64,000 nucleotides of DNA from an uncultured Eubacteriales bacterium (GCA_948537335.1 CAOUJG010000005.1:300-64299); one strand, 5' to 3'; positions 24,315 to 32,875 are shown, numbered from the stretch's first letter. A program made the numbers and translations. Notes: generated from the sequence alone by a model not told the origin.

Positions 24315-25184
24315 CTAAACGCGGCTAGCAATGTCTTTTAAATAAGTTTTGAAGTCAGCACCAATTTCTGGATGATTTAACCCGACCTCAACACAAGCCT
24401 TCAAAATGCCCAACTTATTGCCCATATCGTAGCGAACTCCGGTGAACTCCACAGCCGTAACACCCACAGTATTCGCAAGAACCTTAATAGCGTCGGTCAG
24501 CTGGATTTCTCCGCCAACGCCAGGCTTTATAGTGTCCAAAATATCAAAAATATCCGGCGTCAAAATGCATCTGCCCAAAATGGAGTACAGCGACATAACC
24601 TGATCCTTCGCGGGTTTTTCGATCATATCGGTGCAAGAAAAAATATTTTCCTTAATGTGCTCAACCCTCAAGGAGCTGTACTTAGAGATGTCCGCCGCGG
24701 AGACCTTGTTAATGCCCAAAACAGCGCGCCCAAACTCCTGATAAACGCGAATAAGCTGCGCGCAAGCCGGATCGTCGCCAATAATAACATCGTCGCCATA
24801 AAGAACGGCAAAAGCGTCGCTGCCAACAAAAGATCGCGCGCAGTTCACGGCATGACCCAAACCCAAAGTCTCCTTCTGGCGCAAAAAATAAATATTAGCA
24901 AGTTTAGAAATCCTGGCAAGATCGTCAGCCAGCTCGACTTTTCCGCAGTTTAAGATGCGTTGTTCAAGTTCTGGTGAGCGGTCAAAATGATCCTCAATGA
25001 GCTCCTTGCCGCGGTTTGTAATTATTAAAATGTCTGTAATCCCCGAAGCGACGGCTTCTTCAACAATATATTGAATAGCGGGTTTATCCACAATAGGCAA
25101 CATCTCTTTTGGCAGAGCCTTTGTAGCGGGCAAAACCCTAGTCCCCAGGCCGGCCGCCGGAATTACAGCCTTCGTAATCTTCAT
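24315..25184 (-). CDS. galU: UTP--glucose-1-phosphate uridylyltransferase
   Basis: GalU makes UDP-glucose. The 289-aa nucleotidyltransferase opens with AVIPAAGLGTRVLPATKALP, followed by KEMLPIVDKPAIQYIVEEA, FAVLYGDDVI and the sugar-phosphate site EKPAKDQ; the end VRYDMGNKLGILKACVEVGL is typical. The ATG at 25184 follows GAGGA. UDP-glucose could feed the GT8 protein and wall or lipid glycosylation. It has its own promoter. Confidence 0.95.
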   Translation of the reverse strand: MKITKAVIPAAGLGTRVLPATKALPKEMLPIVDKPAIQYIVEEAVASGITDILIITNRGKELIEDHFDRSPELEQRILNCGKVELADDLARISKLANIYFLRQKETLGLGHAVNCARSFVGSDAFAVLYGDDVIIGDDPACAQLIRVYQEFGRAVLGINKVSAADISKYSSLRVEHIKENIFSCTDMIEKPAKDQVMSLYSILGRCILTPDIFDILDTIKPGVGGEIQLTDAIKVLANTVGVTAVEFTGVRYDMGNKLGILKACVEVGLNHPEIGADFKTYLKDIASRV

Positions 25185-25223
25185 GCAATCCTCAGTCCTC
25201 AAATTTTAAACAAATCAAAAAAG

Positions 25224-25252
25224 ATTATAAAACACTTTAAAAATAAAGTCAA
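25224..25252 (-). promoter_or_regulatory. Promoter for galU
   Basis: On the minus strand TTGACT (25252-25247), 17 bases, TATAAT (25229-25224); about 40 bases before the galU ATG. Confidence 0.7.
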
Positions 25253-25277
25253 CGTGCAAAACAAAAATGGCGAGACT

Positions 25278-25814
25278 CTAGCAATTATGCCGATTTATAT
25301 CCAGCTCGTGTGATTTGTTTTCACGACTTTTGCTGCGCTTAGTAAAAGTAAAGCGATTAACCAGCATCGCAACGATAATGCCCATGCTGGTGTCGAGCAT
25401 GCGGTTTACAACGTACATGAAGGCGGTGGAGACGTTCCCGTCCGGCCACATGACGACGCTCAAAACAACGATACAAGAAATGCTAACAGAGGCCGGCTGA
25501 TTAATCACGTTGCAGATGTAAATCACCATCAGAATCGAAAAAGGCGCAATAAACAAAGTGGTAACCTCTCTAAAAGGCAGCTTATAAACCGTCAGAATAA
25601 TCAAATACCCCACAATGCCGCCAACCAAAGTTCCAACCAAGCGCTGCAAGCCCGAACTAAAGGTCTTATTATAAGTCGGTTGCAGGCAGATGATAGCAGC
25701 GATGCTTGCAAACAAAGTGTCCGTCCGATTAAAAATAAGCGCGATCAAAAGGCAAAAGAACACCGAAATGGCAGTTTTAATGGCCCGCAAACCCAATTTA
25801 TACCCAGGATTCAT
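25278..25814 (-). CDS. FUSC/aromatic-acid exporter (ArAE) family membrane protein
   Basis: The 178-aa protein has a short N-terminal MNPGYKLGLRAIKTA, then about five hydrophobic helices (including ISVFFCLLIALIF, LFASIAAIICLQ, LVGTLVGGIVGYLIIL, FIAPFSILMVIYIC and VSISCIVVLSVV), and a basic tail. The GLRAIKTAI and RLVGTLVGG motifs fit the small ArAE_1/FUSC family. Such proteins are half the size of full exporters and lack the cytoplasmic helical domain. The substrate is unknown. It is 36 bases downstream of the dCMP deaminase gene on the same strand. Confidence 0.75.
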   Translation of the reverse strand: MNPGYKLGLRAIKTAISVFFCLLIALIFNRTDTLFASIAAIICLQPTYNKTFSSGLQRLVGTLVGGIVGYLIILTVYKLPFREVTTLFIAPFSILMVIYICNVINQPASVSISCIVVLSVVMWPDGNVSTAFMYVVNRMLDTSMGIIVAMLVNRFTFTKRSKSRENKSHELDINRHNC

Positions 25815-25850
25815 AAAAAGTCTCCTATTGCAAAGTTAAAATGAACGTCC

Positions 25851-26339
25851 TCAATACCCCGTTTTTCCGGCCAAAGATTCGTCATCCGCGACCCAGTCGT
25901 CCACGTCAAAGGTCTTAAAATTAGTTTCATCGATGCGAACAACAACAAAACGGATGCCAGCGTTGATAATAAGGCGTTTGCACATAGAGCAAGAGCAAGT
26001 ATCCTTGACGTATTCGCCAGAAGAGGCCTCCCTACCCACCAAATACAAGGTGGCGCCTATCATGTCGTTTCTGGCTGCATGAATAATGGCGTTGGCTTCG
26101 GCATGGACAGACCTGCAAAGCTCATAACGCTCACCACGAGGGATATTTAAGACCTCGCGAGTACAGTGACCCACGTCTGAGCAGTTTTTGCGGCCTCTAG
26201 GCGCGCCAGTATAGCCCGAAGAGACGATCTGATCGTTCTTAACGATGATAGCGCCAAAATTCCGACGCATGCAAGTTCCGCGTTCCAGCACGGTTTGAGC
26301 GATGTCCAGATAATAATTTTCTTTATTAATTCTTTCCAT
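25851..26339 (-). CDS. dCMP deaminase-like protein (ComEB family)
   Basis: This zinc deaminase most likely converts dCMP to dUMP, the substrate of the ThyX encoded in this window. Zinc ligands: SVHAEANAI (His, with catalytic Glu) and the pair in CSCSMCKR, where the usual Pro-Cys-x-x-Cys has Ser before the first ligand Cys. RRNFGAIIVKNDQIVSSGYTG is conserved. Length is 162 aa. The ATG at 26339 is preferred; the frame is open further upstream but there only crosses the rsmA promoter region. A specialised cytidine deaminase role is less likely. Confidence 0.85.
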   Translation of the reverse strand: MERINKENYYLDIAQTVLERGTCMRRNFGAIIVKNDQIVSSGYTGAPRGRKNCSDVGHCTREVLNIPRGERYELCRSVHAEANAIIHAARNDMIGATLYLVGREASSGEYVKDTCSCSMCKRLIINAGIRFVVVRIDETNFKTFDVDDWVADDESLAGKTGY

Positions 26340-26478
26340 AAAAAGACGAGCCCCCCAGATAGAATCATTATAAAATATTTTTCTACAAGAAGCAATCTTT
26401 TGGCACAATTTAAATTATGCTATAATAGGAAAAAGAGTTTATCGAAAAGAGTTAATAGAGGCGGCGGGAGAAGACAAA

Positions 26479-27351
26479 ATGGGCAAGTTATCGGACATCA
26501 GCACAATAAAGCAGATTTTGGCAAGGCATGGGTTTAGCTTTTCGAAGGCGCTGGGGCAAAATTTTTTGATAAATCCAACCGTCAGCCCCAAAATGGCGGA
26601 ATTATGCGGCGCCGGGCAAGAAAACACCGGAGTGCTAGAAATAGGTCCCGGAATAGGCGTGCTCACCTGCGAGCTAGCAAAAAGGGCGCCAAAAGTGGTT
26701 GCAATAGAGATCGATAAGCGGCTGATCCCCATTCTGAGCGAGACTCTTGCAGACTTTAATAATGTAAAAATCATCAACGACGACATAATGAAGGTGGACT
26801 TAAAAAAGCTGCTAAAGGCCGAATTTTCGGGCATGAACGTGGTTGTGTGCGCAAATTTGCCGTATTACATTACGTCGCCAGTTTTAATGCGGCTGCTCGA
26901 GGAAAGGTTAGGACTAGCCGCGATAACCGTGATGGTCCAAAGAGAAGTCGCACAAAGGCTCTGTGCCGGGGCAGAGAGCAGAAAAACCGGCAGCATAAGC
27001 CTCGCGGTGAACTATTACGCAGAGCCAGAACTCTTGTTTGGCGTAAAAAAAGGAAGCTTCATGCCAGAGCCAAAGATAGACTCGGCGGTGGTCAAATTGA
27101 ATGTCCGAAAAAGCCCGCCGTGCAAGGTTTTAAGCGAGGAGTTATTTTTTAAAATCATAAAAATGGCGTTTTTGCAAAGGCGAAAAACGGTAATAAACGC
27201 GCTGAGCGGCGGGAACGCTATATCCGTGCCCAAACCTGAGCTTATGGAAATTTTTGAGCGGATAGGGATTTTGCCAACCAAACGGGCCGAAAATTTGTCC
27301 ATAAAACAGTTCGCAGATCTCTCAAACGAGCTGCATCTTCGCGGTTATTGA
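26479..27351 (+). CDS. rsmA: 16S rRNA dimethyladenosine transferase RsmA (KsgA)
   Basis: RsmA dimethylates the two adjacent adenines near the 3' end of 16S rRNA. The 290-aa protein has SKALGQNFLINP, the SAM site VLEIGPGIGVLT, VAIEIDKRL, and the catalytic NLPYYITSP (about residues 126-134), then a helical C-terminal domain with FLQRRKTVINAL. It is the first gene of a plus-strand run, following a TATAAT near 26418. Confidence 0.95.
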   Translation: MGKLSDISTIKQILARHGFSFSKALGQNFLINPTVSPKMAELCGAGQENTGVLEIGPGIGVLTCELAKRAPKVVAIEIDKRLIPILSETLADFNNVKIINDDIMKVDLKKLLKAEFSGMNVVVCANLPYYITSPVLMRLLEERLGLAAITVMVQREVAQRLCAGAESRKTGSISLAVNYYAEPELLFGVKKGSFMPEPKIDSAVVKLNVRKSPPCKVLSEELFFKIIKMAFLQRRKTVINALSGGNAISVPKPELMEIFERIGILPTKRAENLSIKQFADLSNELHLRGY

Positions 27352-27473
27352 CAAAGGTTGGCGCCGGGCTTTAAAATGTTCGAGTTTTGTGGTATACTTA
27401 ATGTGCAAAAATCAATTTTGGAGATTTTGATTTTACTTGAAATGCTAAGGATGTCGACGTGGAGGGAGTCATT

Positions 27474-28268
27474 GTGAACAAACTGGAGACTAGGATGCTG
27501 GAGCTTTTAAAAAGCCTGCAGGCCGAAAACAACGTTTTGGCGGTAAAGGCAGAGTTTGAGGCGGAAGGATCGCGCAAGGACGAGCTGATTCGGTTGTGCG
27601 AGCTTGTTTTTCGCGCAGACATGAAGCTGTTTATAAAGATTGGAGGCTGTGAGGCTGTACGAGACCTAGATCAGTGCAGGCTTTTGGGCGCGAGCGGAAT
27701 CATGGCGCCGATGATTGAGAGCCCCTTTGCGATGAAAAAATTTGTGGGGGCAGCCAAAAAGGTCTATGGTGCGGAGATTTCTGACGTTGAATGGATTATA
27801 AATGCCGAAACAAAGACCTGTAAGCAAAATTTTGATGAGATACTTGAGCAAGGATCAGGCTTTTTGAACACTATCTCGATTGGGAGAGTGGATCTGTCAG
27901 CCTCCATGGGCCTCACACGGGACGCCATAAACGGAGAGGAAGTTTTTGAGACCTCGCAATATTTTGCAAAGAAAGCTAAGGCTGCCGGCATCGTGGTGGG
28001 CTTTGGCGGAGGCATATCGTTTGACGCGATTGACTTCATCAAGGGCATGAAGGGGCTTGCGGATAAATTTGAGACCAGAAAAATCGTGTTCAAGTACGAT
28101 GATGACGCAGACCGGCTAAAATCAGGAATTTTGAAGGCGATGGAGTTTGAGGTTTTGTACCTACAGAACAAATGCGAGTTTTACGACAGGATGGCGAATG
28201 AAGACCGCGCCAGAATGCAGCTTTTGGTGCAGCGATTTGAGACCGCGAAGGCAAAGTTGGGGAAATGA
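27474..28268 (+). CDS. HpcH/HpaI-type aldolase / citrate lyase beta-like protein
   Basis: The 264-aa TIM-barrel-like protein shows AVKAEFEAEGSRKDEL near the N terminus, GASGIMAPMIESPFAMKKF (catalytic face with Glu) and SIGRVDLSASMGL, the family's metal/substrate strand. It belongs with the HpcH/HpaI aldolase-citrate lyase group, whose members split or form C-C bonds with pyruvate or acetyl groups, but the substrate is unclear. GTG 27474 follows GGAGGG. The end overlaps the HAD phosphatase gene by 4 bases, suggesting linked steps, for example on a sugar-acid phosphate. Confidence 0.7.
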   Translation: MNKLETRMLELLKSLQAENNVLAVKAEFEAEGSRKDELIRLCELVFRADMKLFIKIGGCEAVRDLDQCRLLGASGIMAPMIESPFAMKKFVGAAKKVYGAEISDVEWIINAETKTCKQNFDEILEQGSGFLNTISIGRVDLSASMGLTRDAINGEEVFETSQYFAKKAKAAGIVVGFGGGISFDAIDFIKGMKGLADKFETRKIVFKYDDDADRLKSGILKAMEFEVLYLQNKCEFYDRMANEDRARMQLLVQRFETAKAKLGK

Positions 28269-28924
28269 TTATGAAGAAGCTTGTTATTTTTGATTTGGAC
28301 GGCACTTTGATCGACACTATAGTCGATGCGGGCCGGTGTTTCAACAAAGTCTTGGAGCATTTTGGCCTTAAAACCCACTCGCTCGAGGAATATAAGCACA
28401 TGGTGGGCGGCAATTTGGAGGTTATGTTTTCTAATTTGGTTGGGGATGAGGGCCGGACCGCTGGGATGATCTCGCAGTTGAAGGATAAATATCGTGAGGT
28501 GTACCTGGCGGACTCGAAGCCGAATACCAAGCCATTTGACGGGATTTTGGAAGTCTTAAAAAAGTTGAATAAATATGGCAACATTTTGATTGCGATAAAT
28601 ACGAATAAATCGCAGCTTTTGGCGGAGGAGCTTTGCGCAGAGATGTTTGCCGGGATTAATTTTTCCGGCATTTTGGGGTATATAGAGAGCCGGCCCTCCA
28701 AGCCAGACCCTTATGCCGCGAACGAACTGATGCGGATTAACGGCGCTTTGCCGGAGGAAACCATCTACATCGGCGACAGCATAACGGACATAACCACGGC
28801 CAAAAACGCGGGCATAGACTGCGTCTTGGTGAATTGGCAAAATGCCGATGTCAATAAGCTTGTGAAGGAAAACGACGTCAAGTTTGTCGCTAATAAGCCG
28901 GCGGATATATTTAAGTTTTTGTAG
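28265..28924 (+). CDS. HAD-family phosphatase (phosphoglycolate phosphatase-like)
   Basis: A 219-aa HAD hydrolase. Motif I is FDLDGTLIDT with the nucleophile Asp; motif II is AINTNKS; motif III lies around RPSKPDP (Lys); motif IV is YIGDSITDITTAKNAG. The helical cap after motif I fits the Gph/PpaX class. It could dephosphorylate phosphoglycolate or a sugar phosphate. Start ATG at 28265 overlaps the preceding stop; a second ATG at 28271 may be the one used. A terminator follows. Confidence 0.85.
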   Translation: MIMKKLVIFDLDGTLIDTIVDAGRCFNKVLEHFGLKTHSLEEYKHMVGGNLEVMFSNLVGDEGRTAGMISQLKDKYREVYLADSKPNTKPFDGILEVLKKLNKYGNILIAINTNKSQLLAEELCAEMFAGINFSGILGYIESRPSKPDPYAANELMRINGALPEETIYIGDSITDITTAKNAGIDCVLVNWQNADVNKLVKENDVKFVANKPADIFKFL

Positions 28925-28948
28925 TTATAGATAGACCGTAAGTTTTAA

Positions 28949-29000
28949 AGCGTATCATACCAGCAAAATTTTAAGCTGCGTGATGCGCTCTTTTTATTTT
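28949..29000 (+). terminator. Terminator after the HAD phosphatase
   Basis: AGCGTATCAT at 28949-28958 pairs, with wobbles, to GTGATGCGCT at 28980-28989, followed by CTTTTTATTTT. The A+T-rich stretch from here to 29206 shows no gene except a possible 9-codon frame near 29120. Confidence 0.75.
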
Positions 29001-29206
29001 ATGAATTTTAAATTTTACATATTATTACATGATTATAAATTTAATTTTTGTTAATAATATAATTAAATTCCGATTTATTAAAACGAATTTTAATATATTA
29101 AGAATAAATTAGGGGGTGGATGCAGAAAATAATTTTTGAAAATGCATAAACGATAAAAATATAAATTAAAAAAGGACAAAAATTAGTTTATAAAGGAGAA
29201 TTAGTG

Positions 29207-30811
29207 ATGAGTTTAATTAAATTGAAAACAATAAAAAAGATATTTATAGGGCTTTTGCCATTAGCGATTTTGTTTGGAATGGTATGCCCGGGGCACGTGG
29301 CGCAGTCTGTGGCTCCAACAACGGTGAGCGTCTTGCCAGCGGCGGCAGACGGGGCACTAACTCAGATTACAAATGGTCAAAGCAGGGACTATGCGACATC
29401 TAAGGGGTACAAAGACAGCACGGGTGCTGCTAGCGCCGGCAGAGGAAAGATCTCTTACTCCACAACGGGCGGAACCGGAGTTTTGACGCTGGACGGCGTG
29501 GACCTAAGCACTGATAATGGCTTGTTGACGGCGACAGGTGGCAATGGAGACTTAGAAATCGTCTTAATTGGTACAAACTCGATAACTTCGAACAAGAGCA
29601 CAATTGCCCTGACGAGCAATAATGTGAGGTTTAGCGGTACGGGCACGCTGACGATCAGCCAGAATACGGCCGGCAATGCGATTTCTACAACAACGGCAGG
29701 CAATATAGATTTTGCAACGAGCACTGACATAGCGCTGAAACAAGCCGCAGGGGCCGCAGCAGTGAGCTCTGCAGCGAACATAACCTTAACGAGCAGCAAA
29801 GTGACGTTGGTTCAGACAGGCGCAGCCGACGCGGTAACGGCCGCGGGCAATGTTGCGATTAACGGCGGGAACCTGGACATAAACCAGGGCACAACGAACG
29901 CAGCGATGAAGGTCACGGGGACTTTTAGCATGACAAATGGCGCAGTGATGACCAAGAACGCAGGTGCAACAGGCAACGGCATAGATGCGACGGGGGCTAT
30001 GACTATATCTGGCGGAATGATGGATTCGTCCATCACAAATGCGAATTCGACTGGAATCCCGATTTATAGCGCTGAGGATATCACAATAAGCGGAGCAAAC
30101 GTGAAGGCGATGGGCTCGGCTGAACATTCACCGTATGGGATCTCGGCTGCGATGGGCAAAAACATCACTATAAACAAGGGCAGCGCGATAGAGGCGTTGG
30201 GCAACACAAACGCTATAAATCCGGCTCACCTGACGCTGGATGACACAGCGACATGGACGGCGATGGCTGGGCAAACGGCCTCCACGGCGACAAAGCTGAC
30301 AGAAACAAAGGGCAGCGACTTAGTCAAAGCGATGGCGGCCAACGGACACGACTACGTACGGCTGTACAACGAGGTCACGCTCGAGCCGAAGTCTTCTACC
30401 TTCGACAAATACACAGCGTCCAAAGATCACACAGAGATTACGGTAGCGGTAAATCCTAATGGTACCGCGCTTTCGGAGATTCGATTGGGCAACAGGCCGC
30501 TACAAGTGGGCCGAGATTACGTTTTAAACTACAACGGCACCGATCCGGTCTCGGTAACGTTCCAGGTGAGAGAATATCTCGAGACTTTGCCGGTGGACAG
30601 GCACATACTGACTTTCAACTTCGCCAACGGCGCAACGGCGGACTTCGTGCTAAACGTGGTGGACACAAAACCAGTTGAGCAGCCGGCGAATAACAAAGAC
30701 AACCTTCCAAAAACGGGCGACGAAACGCCGATTTTGCCACAGATTTTGCTGCTAACAGCGGGCGTGTTCACGATAATCATCGCAACAAAAAAGAGAGTCT
30801 TGAGCAAATAG
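29207..30811 (+). CDS. LPXTG-anchored surface protein with beta-helix-like repeats
   Basis: The 534-aa protein has a signal peptide (basic start, IFIGLLPLAILFGMVCPG core), a repetitive Thr/Ser/Asn/Gly-rich body (about 80-350) with recurring short strands such as ITLTSSKVTL and MTISGGMMDSS, typical of a right-handed beta-helix/carbohydrate-binding domain (Cthe_2159-like), then an Ig-like part (EVTLEPKSSTFDKY to ADFVLNVVD) and the sorting signal LPKTGDE, a hydrophobic helix and KKRVLSK. Sortase would link it to the wall. Its ligand is unknown. AAGGAG precedes ATG 29207. A class B sortase gene follows 128 bases later. Confidence 0.85.
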   Translation: MSLIKLKTIKKIFIGLLPLAILFGMVCPGHVAQSVAPTTVSVLPAAADGALTQITNGQSRDYATSKGYKDSTGAASAGRGKISYSTTGGTGVLTLDGVDLSTDNGLLTATGGNGDLEIVLIGTNSITSNKSTIALTSNNVRFSGTGTLTISQNTAGNAISTTTAGNIDFATSTDIALKQAAGAAAVSSAANITLTSSKVTLVQTGAADAVTAAGNVAINGGNLDINQGTTNAAMKVTGTFSMTNGAVMTKNAGATGNGIDATGAMTISGGMMDSSITNANSTGIPIYSAEDITISGANVKAMGSAEHSPYGISAAMGKNITINKGSAIEALGNTNAINPAHLTLDDTATWTAMAGQTASTATKLTETKGSDLVKAMAANGHDYVRLYNEVTLEPKSSTFDKYTASKDHTEITVAVNPNGTALSEIRLGNRPLQVGRDYVLNYNGTDPVSVTFQVREYLETLPVDRHILTFNFANGATADFVLNVVDTKPVEQPANNKDNLPKTGDETPILPQILLLTAGVFTIIIATKKRVLSK

Positions 30812-30843
30812 CAAAGCCGAAAAAGTAGGGTCGAAGTAGACGT

Positions 30844-30904
30844 CATACGGTAACGAGTGAGTACAGGAGAGCCGCAAAGAGCCCCTGTACTCGTTGTTAT
30901 GCGG
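30844..30904 (+). other. Long imperfect hairpin between the LPXTG gene and the sortase gene
   Basis: ATACGGTAACGAG plus GTACAGG on the left pairs with CCTGTAC plus TCGTTGTTAT on the right around a GC-rich loop, making a stem of roughly 20 pairs with one bulge (TGAG). No T-run follows, so it is not a classic terminator. It could stabilise the upstream mRNA or lower read-through into the sortase gene. Confidence 0.5.
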
Positions 30905-30939
30905 TGTTGCCTCATCAAAACTTAAGGATCTGATGTCCC

Positions 30940-31770
30940 GTGAAGAAAATGAAAGAGCTGGATGAAAAAAATTTTTTAAAGATGGCGCTGATAATGGCGG
31001 GAGTCGTCATGATTTTTTGCGCAGTGAACGCGATATTTTCGTCTTACGGCAACGCGCCCAAAGTTCCGCACAGAGAAGAGGCCGTTTTGGACGCAGCTCA
31101 ACCGGACAAAAACATAAGTAAAGAAGCGGGAACTTCGAATGATCAGCCAATTTCGGCGGCAGAGTCCATTGTGAGCGAGCAAAGATATCTACTGATGCTG
31201 CCAAATATGAGGCCGGTGTACGAGAAAAACAGCGACGTAGTGGGCTGGATAAAGATAGAGGGCACGTGCATAGACTACCCGGTGATGTACACCGCGGACG
31301 ACGGGGAGTTTTATCTGTACAGAAATTTTTACAAAAATAAGGACATAAACGGCAGCATCTTCATCGACGCGCACTGCAGCTTGAATCCGCGGGACACGAA
31401 CTTGATTTTTCACGGCCACAACATGAACAACGGCTCGATGTTTGGCGCGCTCATAAAGTATAAATCGCGTGAATTCTACGATTCGCACCGGTACGTCTTG
31501 TTTGACACGTTGTACGAAAGCCAGGTTTACGAGGTGCTTGCGGTGTTCATCTCGAAGGTGTACAACATGAGCGACAACGTGTTCAAGTATTATCGGTTTT
31601 ACGACGCCCAGAACGAAGAGGACTTCGACTATTTTTATGATAACATAAAGCGCCTCTCGCTGTACGAAACAGACCTTGAAGCAGAGTTTGGCGACGAATT
31701 TATTACGCTGTCCACATGCGAGAATTCCGTAAAAAACGGCCGATTCGTGGTGGTTGCAAAAAGAATATAA
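30940..31770 (+). CDS. srtB: Class B sortase
   Basis: The 276-aa membrane-anchored transpeptidase has one N-terminal membrane segment (MALIMAGVVMIFCAVNAIFS). The catalytic domain shows VGWIKIEGTCIDYPVM and FYLYRNFYKNKDINGSIFID, both class B marks, the His in FHGHNM, the nucleophile Cys in ITLSTC, and the Arg in GRFVVVAKR. It should anchor the adjacent LPKTG protein. Class B enzymes often use other motifs, so LPKTG as substrate is inferred from adjacency. The start is GTG 30940 with AAGGA about 12 bases upstream. Confidence 0.9.
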   Translation: MKKMKELDEKNFLKMALIMAGVVMIFCAVNAIFSSYGNAPKVPHREEAVLDAAQPDKNISKEAGTSNDQPISAAESIVSEQRYLLMLPNMRPVYEKNSDVVGWIKIEGTCIDYPVMYTADDGEFYLYRNFYKNKDINGSIFIDAHCSLNPRDTNLIFHGHNMNNGSMFGALIKYKSREFYDSHRYVLFDTLYESQVYEVLAVFISKVYNMSDNVFKYYRFYDAQNEEDFDYFYDNIKRLSLYETDLEAEFGDEFITLSTCENSVKNGRFVVVAKRI

Positions 31771-31917
31771 ATTTACAATTTGCCGATCGAAAGTTTACAA
31801 GAATGGGGATTTTTGATATAATTAAAGAGGTTTTTGCAGATTATGCGCGAAAATTTTGAGTTGATTAAGTTATAAGAACCATGCGAACTTGGCAGAATAC
31901 GGAAGGAATATTGCGGT

Positions 31918-32490
31918 ATGTATAAATCTTTTGAAGAGCTCGAGCGGGACTGTAGCAATTGCGAGCGGTGTGACCTTTGCAAAACGCGGCATAACGTGGT
32001 TTTTGGAGTAGGCAACAAAAATGCAGAAGTCCTTTTTATTGGGGAGGGCCCCGGAGAAAATGAGGACTTGCAGGGGGAACCGTTTGTGGGCAGAGGCGGC
32101 AAGCTGCTGGATAAAATGTTGAACGCGGTGGATTTGGACCGGCATAAGAACATCTATATTGCCAATATTGTAAAGTGTAGACCGCCGCAGAATCGGGACC
32201 CGCAAGAAGCCGAGCAAGAAGCTTGCATAGAGTGGCTGAGAAATCAGGTGGCGCTCATAAAGCCCAAGATAATCGTGTGCCTGGGCAGGATAGCCGCGAT
32301 GAAGCTGATTAAACCGGACATAAAGATAACCAAAGAGCACGGAATCTTCTTTGAAAAAAACGGGATAACAATAATGGCCACGCTGCATCCGGCAGCACTT
32401 TTGCGAAATCCGGCCAACAAACCTGGCGCGTTTAAGGATTTTTTAAATTTGCGAGAGAAGATTAAAGAAATCTGTGACCATACATATTAA
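31918..32490 (+). CDS. Family 4 uracil-DNA glycosylase (iron-sulfur type)
   Basis: This enzyme removes uracil from DNA. The 190-aa protein has the N-terminal Cys group (CSNCERCDLC), motif 1 GEGPGENEDLQGEPFVG, further cluster Cys residues in VKCRPP and EACIEWL, and motif 3 TLHPAALLRNP. These Cys residues hold the 4Fe-4S cluster of family 4. AAGGA lies about 9 bases before the ATG. It stands alone; a bidirectional terminator separates it from spoVM. Confidence 0.92.
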   Translation: MYKSFEELERDCSNCERCDLCKTRHNVVFGVGNKNAEVLFIGEGPGENEDLQGEPFVGRGGKLLDKMLNAVDLDRHKNIYIANIVKCRPPQNRDPQEAEQEACIEWLRNQVALIKPKIIVCLGRIAAMKLIKPDIKITKEHGIFFEKNGITIMATLHPAALLRNPANKPGAFKDFLNLREKIKEICDHTY

Positions 32491-32522
32491 AACAAAAAAT
32501 TAATGCAAATAAACCCGCAAAA

Positions 32523-32571
32523 ATAGTTGCGACCAAGGTATAATCCCCTTTGGCCGCAATTATTGTTTTTT
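32523..32571. terminator. Bidirectional terminator between udg and spoVM
   Basis: ATAGTTGCGACCAAGG at 32523-32537 pairs with CCTTTGGCCGCAATTAT ending at 32563, followed by TGTTTTTT on the plus strand and by ATTTTT on the minus side. Confidence 0.8.
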
Positions 32572-32620
32572 GCCTATTTTAAATGGAAGCTTGAGAACAG
32601 ATGGCTTTTTGTGCGCGACT

Positions 32621-32704
32621 TTAACTTTCGGCTTTTTTGATTTTGAAAATTTTGCGCAAGAAAAAACCGAGCACTTTCGGACTTTTAACAACAACAACCT
32701 TCAT
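32621..32704 (-). CDS. spoVM: SpoVM, spore coat/cortex morphogenetic peptide (27 aa)
   Basis: A 27-residue frame easily missed by gene finders. It begins MKVVVVKSPKVLGFFLR and continues with an Ile/Phe/Lys-rich end. B. subtilis SpoVM (26 aa, MKFYTIKLPKFLGG start) has the same length, the x-Lys-x-Pro-Lys-x-Leu-Gly core with Pro at position 9, and an amphipathic basic helix. SpoVM sits on the convex forespore membrane and recruits SpoIVA. GGAGGG lies 6-8 bases before the ATG. The gene is divergent from sipL-spoIVA, whose products are its known partners, which strongly supports the call. Confidence 0.88.
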   Translation of the reverse strand: MKVVVVKSPKVLGFFLRKIFKIKKAES

Positions 32705-32731
32705 AAAAACGGACCCTCCAATCGTTCAAGG

Positions 32732-32875
32732 TTAGCACCGAATAAGGGAAACAGCGAGGATGATGGAGATAACAACAAGAATCTTGACGATAAACTGAGT
32801 GGGAACTAAGTATGATATAGTAAGACCCAACACAAAAATCAGAGCTAATTTACCTTGTTTGCAATAGCAATTCAT
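32732..32875 (-). CDS. 47-aa two-helix membrane protein upstream of spoVM
   Basis: The frame opens with MNCYCKQGKLALIFVLG and ends with SLIRC. It has two hydrophobic segments (LALIFVLGLTISYLV and IVKILVVISIILAVSLI) joined by PTQF, with a Cys-x-Cys-Lys start and a terminal Cys. GGTGAG lies about 5 bases upstream of the ATG. It precedes spoVM by 27 bases on the same strand and is likely in its transcript, so a role in the mother-cell membrane during sporulation is possible. I recall similar short proteins in other Firmicutes without an assigned function. Confidence 0.7.
   Translation of the reverse strand: MNCYCKQGKLALIFVLGLTISYLVPTQFIVKILVVISIILAVSLIRC

Noticed and set aside
32570..32809. Plus-strand frame of 79 codons
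   Set aside because: Antisense to spoVM and the 47-aa membrane protein; starts inside a terminator with no ribosome site.
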